This document shows positions 43,967 through 54,589 of a stretch of DNA of 64,000 nucleotides, one piece after another. Source of the DNA: Arenicola marina (lineage: Eukaryota > Annelida > Polychaeta > Arenicolidae); contig OZ025248.1 of NCBI GenBank assembly GCA_964019135.1, positions 37,503,670 to 37,567,669 on the forward strand, in the 5' to 3' direction. How positions within the stretch are numbered: the first letter of the stretch is position 1; every line of letters starts with the position of its first letter. The position numbers and the translations under genes are program-made. The notes below the pieces were generated by a model. The model was given only the letters and a program-made list of their open reading frames with translations. It had not been told where the DNA came from and did not search any database.

Positions 43967-45535
43967 TCACGAGGTTGGCGAGCCACAGAGCTCCATAAAT
44001 TCCTCCCAGTGCTTAGTCATTATGTCAGCCCAGCCTAAGAATTGCTCGATTTTGATTTCGTCCACATATCTGTATTTCTCCACGAAATAGTGACCCAGGA
44101 TTTGTCTCCTTTGGGTCATGCGAAGTGTGTCATTTAGATGACGTCTTGCTAGTCGTGATCGCGCAACCTTCTCTTGCCGTGACGTCATCACGTCATTAGC
44201 TATGACGTCATTGGGAAGCACGCGCCAAGCGATCTCCCCATCTATCACGTGATCGAACAACTGGCCGTCAGAAAGCCACGGTCGCAGCCCCCCAGTGACG
44301 TCATTGTCAGGATCGTCGCCATTAGTGAGGTAACACATCGGGGGCTCATCAGGCACAGGAAGGGTAAAGTCGAAAGGCCGCCATTTTGTGATCCAGGGTC
44401 TTAGCGTCCTGGGCTTGACGCTCAGCGGGAATGGGATATGGTCGGGATCTCCGGGAGAGGGCGTTCGTGTCCTGCCACAGGTGAAGCTACATCTCGTCAG
44501 GACACCCAGGAAGTCCTTGTGCCCTCGCCTACTCGTGGACGCCTTCACATCCCGGATCAGCATGGCGACCGCCGTGGCGTCCTGAACACCGGCCTTGACC
44601 TTGCAATCGTGGTCTTGCCAGCCGTCGGTTCTCATGCGACCCACGACCAAGTCTGGCGCGGCGAGCTTGGGTTCTACTCCTTGCAGGGACAGACCCAGCC
44701 AGGGTAAGTAGTGAAAGACCAACGGGTACAGCCGCCTCCGCTCGAAACTCTCCTTGTGAGCTCTCCTCATTGCACTTGAGGTGATGATTTGCTGAACATC
44801 CGACTCCAAGATGCGATACACGTGCGAAGCGTCGTACACTAATCCTTTGAACGGGGCCCAGAAATCGAAATCTGAATCTCGCGGCTCGCTGTTATGGGCC
44901 ATAATCTCTTTTCGAGAGAGCAGAGGTAGGTCGTTGAGCTCCGTGCCGCTGCCGCCCGTGTCCCATTGCACTAAGCCATACCCGGCCGCCGGCTCCACAT
45001 CAAGGTCATCATCCACGGGCTCCTCGTCCTCTGCATCCGTTGCAACGCCGTTGGCTTCATACACCAGGGCGTCTAGCTGTCGGATGGCGTCGTGCTCGTC
45101 TTGTCGGGGCGGCGGGCTGGCGGAAAGCGCCCGGCACAGGCGGTCCGGCAGATCCTCTGAGGTCAGGGAGTCCGGGCTGCCCACCAGGATGTGTCCCGAC
45201 GGCAAAATTATCCCGATGGGCGGCGGGGAAGACGGCGACGCATCCCCATCCTCCTCCCTGTCTCCCTCTCCTTCACCCTCACCCCGTAGCCTCTCCCTCT
45301 CCCTCTCCCGGCAGCTCACAGGGGCGTCCAGGGCCCCGCTGTGATGATTGCGACCTTCAGCCCCCAATCCGCGTCTACGGTCGCCGGACGCGTTGTCCGG
45401 GTGGTCCGGGACGACATACTGCAGGGCGCGCTGGTCGGGGGTGAAGTGGTTGTCTGGCGCCTGCCCGTGGCGATGTCGCCTTGGCTTCCTGTCGTCCAGG
45501 ACGATCGAGGCGTTGGTACTACAGCCACACCCCAT
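43967..45535 (-). CDS. Uncharacterised 522-residue protein with MGCGCS N-terminus
   Basis: This long uninterrupted frame begins at an ATG in good context (GCGGGATGG). The product begins MGCGCSTN, a strong candidate for N-myristoylation at Gly2 with palmitoylation at Cys3/Cys5, so membrane attachment is inferred. Residues 1-200 look disordered: a basic stretch (15-23), an RE/GE-rich run (75-95), a Ser/Pro run (99-106) and an acidic run (167-182). Residues 205-522 look folded, with hydrophobic/aromatic segments (DFWAPFKGLVYDASHVYRIL, 224-243; PLVFHYLPWLGLSL, 271-284) and a charged, probably helical C-terminus (450-515). There are no membrane spans and no family I recognise. A splice-acceptor-like TTTCAG|A 42 bp upstream of the ATG (45578) suggests a 5' UTR intron. 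The stop overlaps a donor-like CTCGTGAGT, but a nearby AATAAA supports termination here. Three TGACGTCA words lie in the coding sequence. Confidence 0.8.
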   Translation of the reverse strand: MGCGCSTNASIVLDDRKPRRHRHGQAPDNHFTPDQRALQYVVPDHPDNASGDRRRGLGAEGRNHHSGALDAPVSCRERERERLRGEGEGEGDREEDGDASPSSPPPIGIILPSGHILVGSPDSLTSEDLPDRLCRALSASPPPRQDEHDAIRQLDALVYEANGVATDAEDEEPVDDDLDVEPAAGYGLVQWDTGGSGTELNDLPLLSRKEIMAHNSEPRDSDFDFWAPFKGLVYDASHVYRILESDVQQIITSSAMRRAHKESFERRRLYPLVFHYLPWLGLSLQGVEPKLAAPDLVVGRMRTDGWQDHDCKVKAGVQDATAVAMLIRDVKASTSRRGHKDFLGVLTRCSFTCGRTRTPSPGDPDHIPFPLSVKPRTLRPWITKWRPFDFTLPVPDEPPMCYLTNGDDPDNDVTGGLRPWLSDGQLFDHVIDGEIAWRVLPNDVIANDVMTSRQEKVARSRLARRHLNDTLRMTQRRQILGHYFVEKYRYVDEIKIEQFLGWADIMTKHWEEFMELCGSPTS

Positions 45536-45709
45536 CCCGCGGTCTCCTCTCACCGCACTCAGCCCCACCGTGTCGGTCTGAAACACGAAAACATCAACAC
45601 CGTCATAAACACCGAAAACATACTGATCACGACAAACATCGACCTTTTTTTACGTTCTTTACGTAGAAGTCCGTCCCGAAGCTAAATGCGAAAAAATGTA
45701 TGACTCGTA

Positions 45710-45765
45710 GGCATAGGTTTCAAGTTTCAAGTTTTATTTGGACAAAGTAGTTCAAATTCTATATA
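45710..45765 (-). mobile_element. Possible retroposon 3' tail
   Basis: On the minus strand the sequence reads CCAAATAAAACTTGAAACTT followed by a further GAAAC, that is, an AATAAA-like word followed by two TTGAAAC units. Short tandem tails of this form end many LINEs and SINEs. The body could not be delimited. Confidence 0.3.
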
Positions 45766-48429
45766 TTTGATAGCCGAGATATAATTATTAATTTAAGTAG
45801 GCTGATCGCCGTCCCACAATGCTCTACTGGCAAGTGTAGGTTATATAATAGATTTCTATCAACAACAAAAAACAAAAACAAAAATAGAATAGATTTCTGT
45901 ACTACGTTTGTAGTCTCGTCTCCCCGTCTAATATTGATATTCGTAATCTCACCATGGGTAAGTGGTACCGGCTTCGTTTGCGTTTGCTCGCTAAATAATC
46001 TGAGCTGTAGATTCGGCCAGATCGAATGAACAGCATGGCTTCGGGCTATTTATAGACACGGTGCGCCAACCAGCTTTTCAGTGAATAAACACAACGTAAT
46101 CCACAATATAACTACCGACGTTATAGAAATTCATGTTCGCAGTTTTACAGCAAATCAACGTCAGTTTTGTTTTAGATCCGTGATTTAGTGGGACCAGGCC
46201 ATGGGACCGGGTAGCGGACGTACTCCATTGCGAGCAGGTACCAAGACCATTTTTCTCTTCGGGCTGTTTATTTGGAGGCATGCCTTCAGATCGACAGTCA
46301 CAACATGGCGGCCTGAGCACGTACCGAGCGCATACCGCTAACCTGTGAACCACATATGTAGGCGATTATGGCCAGGTTCTGAGGCAGAATGGCGCAATAT
46401 CATATCCAGGCGGTGATGCCAATGGCACTAGCTACCTAGCTATTGAAGACAGACGTCCCCCGCAGTTCCAGGAAGAGCTTCCGCATATTTTTCCTCAACA
46501 GGAAGTCTCATGCGGTCTGCAGATTGTGATAACGCAGACGCACTCTTCACCCTGGGGGTAGGGTTTGTGTGTCAGTCGTTCACGACCATCGACTTGCTGA
46601 GCTGACGGTCTTTACTGTGACAATAAAGTGGATTTGTTATCAACAAGATATTTAGTAATATTTAACTTCAATGTTCAACGGCAAGCGAACGGACACGGCG
46701 TTTGTAATTTATTATGTGGTAATAACAATTCCCCTCAAAACCCCCTCAAAGGAAACAATGGGACGAAGTTCTGGAGCAACAGTGGGTTATCTACCTGGAT
46801 AATGACCTGGGGGTGGGTGGGTTCAGCCGAGTCAGCGGTCTATAACAACCGTATTCCCTCATGAATTCACCGAATCCAGTTAATCCCCGTTATGATGTAT
46901 GAGTAACGCTTTGTAGCAACCCGAGCGCGCAAAACAAACTCTCGGCCTCCATTTTTCATTCAGCTTAGTGTGGATTGGCTTTCGGGCATGTGACAAAGTG
47001 ACATTTCACAGCGTCGTCTGACCCTCGATCTGCAGTCACAATTGAAGAAAAACATCACATTCTTGGCAGCAAAATGAACGAATAAAAATGGAGGTGTTGA
47101 CATTACAAGGAGAAAGCTGTCAAGATACGAGGCGTCAGGCGATAAGGATGAAACAAAGTGAAGCAAAAAATGGTACCGACATAAATAAATACCACTAGGG
47201 CGAACGCTGTTTGCGGAGGCGCCTAACCACGTTGGCATTTTGACAAGCAGCCGCATCGGCCCAATGAGGTCAAGGTCATGTATGATGGCTTCCCTTCTAA
47301 ACACAACAGAGCTAGCTGGGTAATGTGTGTTCGTACATCTGTGCGGGGGAGGGAAGAGGGGGTGATGGTTGCGTGACAAGTGTTGAATGGACCAACAGAA
47401 CCATCAGACGCCACACCCTTCTGCCAGGCACTCATCGCCCTGCCCTGCAGATCCCTGTAGAGCCCTATTATAACAGGACACCACTTGTCTCCCCTGACTC
47501 AACCTTGCAGCACTAACTATACCGGCAACACCTATACTCTACCAGGCAACGTAGTTCAGACAGACACGCCAAGCTTGTCTCGGCAATGTAGCACAGCTTA
47601 GAGCAACAGGACGGTTCATCAGACAGGGCGGCTATGAAATTAGTCTATGTATCGAGGCTGGTTACCTGCCAAATTATAGATATTTCAGGCTGCATGGTGG
47701 GATAGCTTCGGCACATGTCAAGCGATCATAAGAGGCGTACCACTAGATTCGGTTCGGGGGCTGGAATAAAGGTCTGCTAAAAACCTGTTGAACTGGTTAT
47801 CTTACCCTGAGATCCATGACTTCTTCGGCGATGCTTACGAGCCTGTGTTGAATTTAACTTAAGCGATTTTTTTGCTCATGTCCGTTTTTTGTCCTTTTAA
47901 AGCTGCTCATACAGCACAATTCCACCTTTTCCAGATCTGGTAAGAATGTATGTATGCATATCTATCCATGCATCTAATCATAGCTATTTTCAGGTTAAAA
48001 TTTAAAATAAAAAAATCTATCAAAAACGACAGCGATGTCGGGATTTTGATGACGTAGTACACAAGAAAGCCACACTCTCTCATACAGCCTGGCAAAGAAG
48101 CTTATCGATATGACCATGTGTAACAAATGTTTGAGAACATACCCAGTTGGGCCCGTTTGTCACCATTGGCTCGCACTCTTAGCTTCTATTGTGAGAGCAG
48201 CTAGGTCGGTCAATAACTTCTGAGACTAAATATTGAACATGTGGTTAGATATTAATAGACCCATGCTATAAGTACGACATTAATCGAGAGCGTTGAATCA
48301 CAGACACCAGCATGACGTTGGACAAGGTGTCGGGGTCGAGTTATATATTTTCATATAATTATATTGGAATGTATATATATCTATACAATATGATCTGCTT
48401 TAATCGGCTTCAAATGGATTCAGTCTGTG
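45766..48429. other. Intergenic DNA upstream of the MGCGCS gene
   Basis: It probably contains the promoter of the minus-strand gene, but I could not place it. No other gene, repeat or RNA is recognisable. Open frames are below 140 codons and lack domains. Confidence 0.35.
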
Positions 48430-49206
48430 CGACATTCTGTCAGTTATCAGTATTTGTCATTAAATGGCAGCTGTCAGTAGATGCCATTAATTGACAGCTG
48501 TCACTATATGTCATTAAATGGCAGCTGTCAGTAGGTGTCTTTAAATGGCAGTTATCAGTAGGTGCCTTTAATGGCAGCTGTAAGTAGGTGTTAAAAAATG
48601 TCAGCTGTCAGTATCATTAAATCGCAGCTGTCAGCTAGTGTTATTAAATGGCAGCTGTCAGTAGCCTGTGTCATTAAATGTCAGTTATCAGTAGGTTTCA
48701 TTAAATGTCAGTTATCAGTATGTGTCATCAAATGGCAGCTGTCAGTAGGTATCATTAAATGGCAGCTGGCAACATGTCCCATTAAATTACAGCTGTCAGG
48801 ATGTGCCATTAAATGGCAGCTGTCAGTAGGTGTCATCAAATGGCAGTTATCAGTATGTGTCATCAAATGGCAGCTGTCAGTAGATATCATTAAATGGCAG
48901 CTGGCAACATGTGCCATTAAATTACAGCTGTCAGTATGTGCCATTAAATGGCAGCTGTCAGTAGGTGTCATCAAATGGCAGCTGTCAGTAGGTGTCATTA
49001 TATGGCAGCTATCAGTAGGCGTCATTAAATGGCAGCTGTCAGTAGGTGTCATTAAATGGCAGTGTCAGCAGGTGTCATTAAACGGCAGCTGTCAGTAAGT
49101 GTTATTAAATGGCAGATGTCAGTAGGCGTCAATAAATGGCCGGTGTCAGTAGGTGTCATTAAGTGGCAGTTATCTGTAGCAGCTGTTAGTAGGTGTCATT
49201 AAATTG
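48430..49206. repeat. 27-bp minisatellite rich in CAGCTG E-boxes
   Basis: About 28 copies of a 27-bp unit contain GTCATTAAATGGCAGCTGTC followed by AGTAGG. About 19 units carry an intact CAGCTG, the palindromic E-box bound by bHLH factors. Variants include GGCAACATGTGCCATTAAAT and TTATCAGT. The pair of units with GGCAACATG recurs at an offset of about 135 bp, showing block duplication. The length is a multiple of three, so the reading frames on both strands are artefacts. Confidence 0.95.
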
Positions 49207-49240
49207 TCCGTGGCTGTTATAAAACGATATCAGGGAACTC

Positions 49241-49404
49241 GTGCCACAAACTGATTGCTGTGTGTCACAAACTGGCTGCGACCAGCATGTGTCACAAACA
49301 AACGTTTGTCAGTGTCACAAACAAACTTTTGTCAGTGTCACAAACAAACTTTTGTCAGTGTCACAAACGAACTTGTGTCAGTGTCACAAACAAACTTTGT
49401 CAGT
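49241..49404. repeat. 22-23 bp minisatellite (GTGTCACAAACAAACTTTTG)
   Basis: Six to seven tandem units of GTGTCACAAACAAACTTTTG plus TCA, decaying at the left end into GTGCCACAAACTGATTGCTG. It lies only about 35 bp from the end of the 27-bp array. Confidence 0.9.
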
Positions 49405-51164
49405 AAGTGTGATACATGGATGGCCTTTACTGGAAGTGTAATGAACCGGCTGCTGTCCCCAGGACTGCACATTCTGGTCCCCATCACATACCAGATCATT
49501 GCCAGACTGCGGGGTGCGGAATGTGGATACCAAGGGCGTGTCGCTTGGGGCGAGCCGCAACTCGCTGGGACCTGTCACAGACCCACTTCCCTTTCATGCT
49601 TTCTCTCGCAGCTAAATGATGAAAATGGCTCTCCTCGCGCCACTAAAGAATGACTTCCTACCGTCAAATCAGATAGTGACAAAAGACAACAGTGACTGTT
49701 GCCCCTATACAAAGTATGCCACTTACCGGTTGCTATCCGTTGTTTTTACACGTGGCTGAACCGTCCTTTTAATACTCTATCCAAATAACGCCGCTACGAA
49801 AGGAAAGGGTGTCTTTGAACGAAACCACACACAGCAGCGCTATAAACACAACGTCAAGTCTATCCATGTCGCTTGTGGTGTGTACTCCACTCCCGACGAG
49901 TAAGTAGCTCAGGATCTACGAGAGAGTGGAGTGGTGTGTTTATCATCCGGATCGACGAGTGTTTCATTCCTATTGTTGAATGGAGGGGGTTAGCTGGCGA
50001 TATCTCAGGCGGAGCGAGCGGCATCAGGAGGTCGGAGGCCGACTTGGTGCTTCGGGCGAGAGCGGGCGGGATCTGGACCACCGCCACCAGAGGGAGCCAC
50101 CAGCTGCGGCGGTCGAGTGTTGATGTTGGTTGGCCCACAACGCACCACCTATTGGAATTCCCAGCGACTACACATCTCCCACCAATTTCTACCATCGCCC
50201 AAAAAAACCCTCCAGGAGTTGCATATGGAAGGCCATTCGCATCATAATGTTTTTAAAATTGACTTATTACGTGGATTCTGTGGGTGAGCAGCCTGATAAA
50301 TGCGTTCCGAATGTGAGAAGCCTGGTTTCTCGTCCAGAAAACTTCGTTTGGCGGCAGTAAACCTTTTTTTGCTTCAATTATGGTACAAATGGCCTTCCAT
50401 TGACCTATTTCAAGATCTTGATATTTTGTCGGCTGGTCGGTGGCAGGGGGCGCAGCCTAGCATACGGGGACTCCCTCCAGACAACCTCCTCCTCCTCACT
50501 GATCGTCACTGATGCTGGAACGGAGACTGGGTTAGCTAGACACACAATCCCATTTATACTGACTCCGTTTCCACTATTCTAGTCCACCTTCCTCCCCCCC
50601 CCCACCCTTACTAGCCCCCCCCCCCCACCATCCCCGCCCTACGCGCCCCCCCCCCCCTCCCCGGCCACGTCCCTCTGTGGACAGTGGCCCAAGCAAAGTG
50701 CGCGGATCGCAGGGGGTAGATCGGCAACTATACGGGAGGCAGAGCGTGGGTGGTGGGTGGTGAGTGGTGAGTTGTACAGGGTCGGGTGGGGAGCGGTGGG
50801 GAGCAGCTGGGTAGGGAGTGGGGGGTTTGTGAACATTACTGGCGGCCATAGACGTACACCACAGGTCAGGGTCTTCGCTTTAAAGTGCTGACCAAGCGAG
50901 CTTGTAAACCAAACGGCACGAGGGATGGGAAAATGGTATGTATCACGGCTTCACAATGGGGGGTATTTATTACATGCCTTCCCCCCCCCCCACCCCTCCC
51001 CTATACCCCTACCATCCACCCCCCCCCCCCCAACCAAAACACACATTGTTATGGTAACGCTTGTGTGTATAGTGTTATATCTGGCCATTGACCATGTTAT
51101 GATAGGACTCATATATATATATGGCAGACAATAACACATTTGGCATGCCACAGGTATGACGAAC

Positions 51165-51260
51165 GGGTCAGAGACATCCCCCGTTGGTCGAGATGGTAGC
51201 GTGCTCGTCTTGCGTGGAAACTCGCCTGCCCGACAACCCAGTCACAGTGCTGAGTTCGGG
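51165..51260 (+). mobile_element. Weak tRNA-like sequence, possible SINE head
   Basis: TGGTCGAGATGGTAGCGTG resembles the A-box region of a class II tRNA and GAGTTCGGGTC resembles a B box about 60 bp later. Acceptor and T-arm pairing are poor, so it is not a functional tRNA gene. Confidence 0.3.
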
Positions 51261-52118
51261 TCACTTCTAAGCGTAAAATAATACCCATTATGTCCAGGGT
51301 AATTATGGGTCCAGCATTGCGAGTTACTACGAGTGAGTGGAAGGGGGCGTAGGAGGCCACAGTTCTGCGAGCAGAGCGTGTATTATAAAGGGAAGCATTG
51401 GTGTTGTACACTGGACCAGGAAACCTCACGAGATTTAATGAAATGAGGTCGGGTAAAATATGGCCGAGATGCCACAGTACCAGGGCGCGAACGCACAACC
51501 TGTTGGATCTGCAGCTCGTGCTGGATTTAGGAAACTTGAGTTAGGGATTATAACTGACAGGAATGTGTACGGGGATGGGGTTATCCCCCTTATCCCCCCT
51601 CGTACCCCTAATTTCGGCCCAACCGAGGGAGGAATTAGCCTCATTTCTGGAGAGGAGGTTGAGTAGTGGGCACGAGGCTGGGGTAAGTGGTGTGGGGGGG
51701 GGGGGCTGCGGCACGAGACCCCCCTACCCTTTAGTACCAAATGTGTAACATTGACGTGGAACACACCCGGCGGATAAATGTGTCCATCTACCCAATGCAA
51801 ACGACGTCATCGGGAATCTAAGCTGCGTTATACGGGGCGAGGTGGGTCAGAGAGACAGGCTGGAGGAAGGGGGGTGGAAAGCTGGATAATACGCAATACG
51901 TTCTTTTTACGTTATATAATACCTAGTCAACATGTTTCAGCTGTTTATTTGACAAAACGCTAAGCATTATTGTCCATCTGTCGTTTATTTGACACAACGG
52001 TAATCGTTAGCATCCTTTGTAAATAAGCCAAACCATAACTTTTCATCCGGATGTCATTGTCGGCTAAGTGCTAATGTTACTTTTGTACCGACGTAAAATA
52101 ACATTTTATCTTATCTTA

Positions 52119-52205
52119 CGAGGGAGGGACAGCTGTAGGGAAGAGGGAGGGACAGCCGGGGGAAGATGGGGGGACAGCTGTAGGGAAGAGGGAAGGACAG
52201 GTGAA
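52119..52205. repeat. Short GA-rich tandem repeat
   Basis: Three units of about 25-30 bp with GGGAGGGACAGC and TGTAGGGAAGA (one variant CCGGGGGAAGA) precede a purine-rich stretch to about 52300. Confidence 0.7.
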
Positions 52206-53675
52206 GGGAAAGCGGGGGAGGGAAAGAAGGAATGACGGGGAGAGGCACAGAGAGCGGTAGAGAGAGGGAGAGAGTACGTGGCGGAGAGGAGGAAGACATG
52301 GAGACCGCGCGGACACCCGTACCCAACGGAGGGAGATGGAGAGTGCATGGGGGCAGCGGGTGGGCCAATATGATGCAATAATAGCATATCGCCCCCCCCC
52401 CCACCTCCCCTCTCCGCCACCCCTCCAGCCGTCGTTTTGCCGTGCCGTTCATGTAGCCGGTGAGATGGGGGAGAGAGTAAAGACAGGAGGAAGGAAACCA
52501 ACCAGACAGAAAGCCAGAGATACAGAGAATGGCGCGCCGACAACAGAAGGACGTTAAACAGAGCAGTCTGACAGACACGTCGGCAGACAGATATTAATTA
52601 CCTTGCCAGCTGGTTGCTTTTCCCGGCGCCTCATCCGTCCAGTCGACCATTTGGTTCATCCTCTCTGCTTCCTGGCACCAGTACGCATGCGTGTGGCCTT
52701 CTGCCCAGCTGAGGAGCACGGCTCCCTCGACGGCACAGGGAGCGAGTGCGCCATGCTGTTGTGAGCGTCTACGGTCAATATATCATGGGCGCCACTGACT
52801 AGTACGACGCGGCTCTTGGGCTATAACCACGCCCAGGGCAGCTATTATGTGTGTGTGTTCAGAACATATATGACCATATATATATATACACGTAAGTGTG
52901 ACCAACGTGGCCAGAATATGTCAGCTACACTGAGTCAGCACAAATGCGGTCCAGGCCGATGGCAGACAGGTAATGTCTAAAACGAGTCGGTGGTACGTCA
53001 TGTGGCTCTCGCTGTCCAAGCCAAGGATGAATGTAGCTGGCATATTAGGCCGTGAGTCACCCCCACCGGCCCCGGAGCCTTGTAGCTGCGCCCGAGACCG
53101 AGGCTGAGACCATCCCTGTGTGGTGCGTGGGCCTGTAGTGAGAACAGTGGTCTGGGGTTGGGCTCAGTCCACTCCACCCCCCCCCCACCCCCCCCGCTGT
53201 CCCTGCTCAGCACCCGTCTCAACCCGCAGTGACTCTGGCTAAACAGAGCCTTCGACCCCCTCACGGCACGGCCATAATAATCCAGTCTTGTCGCCGGTTA
53301 AATGCTCAATATTAATTCTCACAAGTGCACTGACGAATTCAGCCAAGACGAGCCTCCTCCGGGTTTACAACAAGATCCTCCGGGTTTACAACAAGACCCC
53401 CCCCCCCCTCCCCTCCCTTTTTCAGCGCCATATCCCTTTCTGCATGCAAATTGCTCTATGTATGGGAGCGGGGGGCGACCTGGCCCCGGCCTCCTCTTTC
53501 AGGGCCGAAATTTATATAATTTATACCATTTTACATATGAAAACCAAAACCTGCCCCCCTATCCAGCATATCTGGATCCGACCCTGAAATCGCCCCCTCC
53601 CCCCCCCCCCCCCCCCCATATCCAGATTTTTGGATCCGCCCCTGGTATGGACCCCTTCCTCTATTTTGTTATGGT

Positions 53676-53792
53676 CAGAGGCGTACACATTGGGCTCTGC
53701 CAATACGTGCAATCTTGTTGGTCGGGAGTATTTGTTTTCATTTCATGTGCAGCAGGTGTGTACACTTGCTCCAGTCCCTGGCTGCGCCCCTG
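53676..53792. mobile_element. Possible miniature hAT-like element
   Basis: The left end CAGAGGCGTACAC and the right end GGCTGCGCCCCTG are imperfect inverted repeats that resemble the CAGGGGCG-type termini common in hAT elements. The interval is only 117 bp. The word ATGGT adjoins both ends, but a clean 8-bp target duplication is not present, so this is tentative. Confidence 0.3.
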
Positions 53793-53818
53793 ATGGTCCT
53801 CTCATATTGTTGATTTTT

Positions 53819-54018
53819 NNNNNNNNNNNNNNNNNNNNNNNNNNNNNNNNNNNNNNNNNNNNNNNNNNNNNNNNNNNNNNNNNNNNNNNNNNNNNNNNNN
53901 NNNNNNNNNNNNNNNNNNNNNNNNNNNNNNNNNNNNNNNNNNNNNNNNNNNNNNNNNNNNNNNNNNNNNNNNNNNNNNNNNNNNNNNNNNNNNNNNNNNN
54001 NNNNNNNNNNNNNNNNNN
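53819..54018. other. Assembly gap, 200 N
   Basis: Exactly 200 unknown bases. It abuts the minisatellite on its right, so the true gap length and array length are probably unknown. Any frame spanning it is meaningless. Confidence 0.99.
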
Positions 54019-54560
54019 GGACACAGTTAAGGGAGGAAAACAGTTAGGGGAGGGACACACTAAAGAGAGGGATACAGGGGAGGGACACAGTTAGGGGAGG
54101 GAGACAGAGGAGGAAGACAGTTAGGGGCGGGGCACAGTTAGGGGAGAGACACAGTTAGGGAAGGGACACAGGGGAGAAAGACAGTTAGGGGCGGGACACA
54201 GTTAGAGGAGGGACACAGGAGAGAGACACAGTTAGGGAAGGGACACAGGGGAGAAAGACAGTTAGGGGCGGGACACAGTTAGGGGAGGGACACAGGGGAG
54301 AGACACAGTTAGGGAAGGGACACAGGGGAGAAAGACAGTTAGGGGAGGGATAGTTAGGGAAGGGACACAGTTAGGGGAGGGACACAGTTAGGGGAGGGAC
54401 ACAGGGGAGAGACACAGTTAGGAAGGGACACAGTGAGGGGAGGAAGACAGTTAGGTGAGGGACACATTTAGGGAAGGGACACAATTAAGGGAGGGAGACA
54501 GTTAGGAGGGAAGCACAGTTAATGAAGGGAGACACATGTTGGGGAGGGATATACAGTTAA
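54019..54560. repeat. GA-rich minisatellite, about 17-bp unit
   Basis: Units of ACACAGTTAGGGGAGGG with variants (GGGGAGAAAGACAG, GTTAGGGAAGGG) run from the gap edge to about 54560. A 57-60 bp sub-block containing GGGGAGAAAGACAGTTAG recurs at about 54175, 54245 and 54325. It resembles TTAGGG only by chance and is not a telomere array. Confidence 0.9.
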
Positions 54561-54589
54561 AGGGGAGGCACTCTTCCTCCCTCTCATAA

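Larger units (their letters stand above)
49405..53675. other. Intergenic DNA with poly-C/G tracts
   Basis: No gene supported. C-runs occur at about 50586-50660, 50981-50992, 51018-51031, 52391-52400, 53178-53196, 53397-53408 and 53590-53618, and a G-run at 51697-51707. These produce proline/glycine-rich frames. The frames at 49873-50247 and 51109-51498 have no recognised domain. Confidence 0.4.

Noticed and set aside
44388-45685. Plus-strand frames of 65-177 codons opposite the MGCGCS gene
   Set aside because: Shadows of the GC-rich minus-strand coding sequence.
51165-51260. Functional tRNA gene
   Set aside because: A- and B-box-like words are present but the acceptor and T arms do not pair, so only a tRNA-derived repeat is plausible.
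54019-54560. Telomere-like TTAGGG words
   Set aside because: The unit is about 17 bp with CACAG between the words, not a (TTAGGG)n array.
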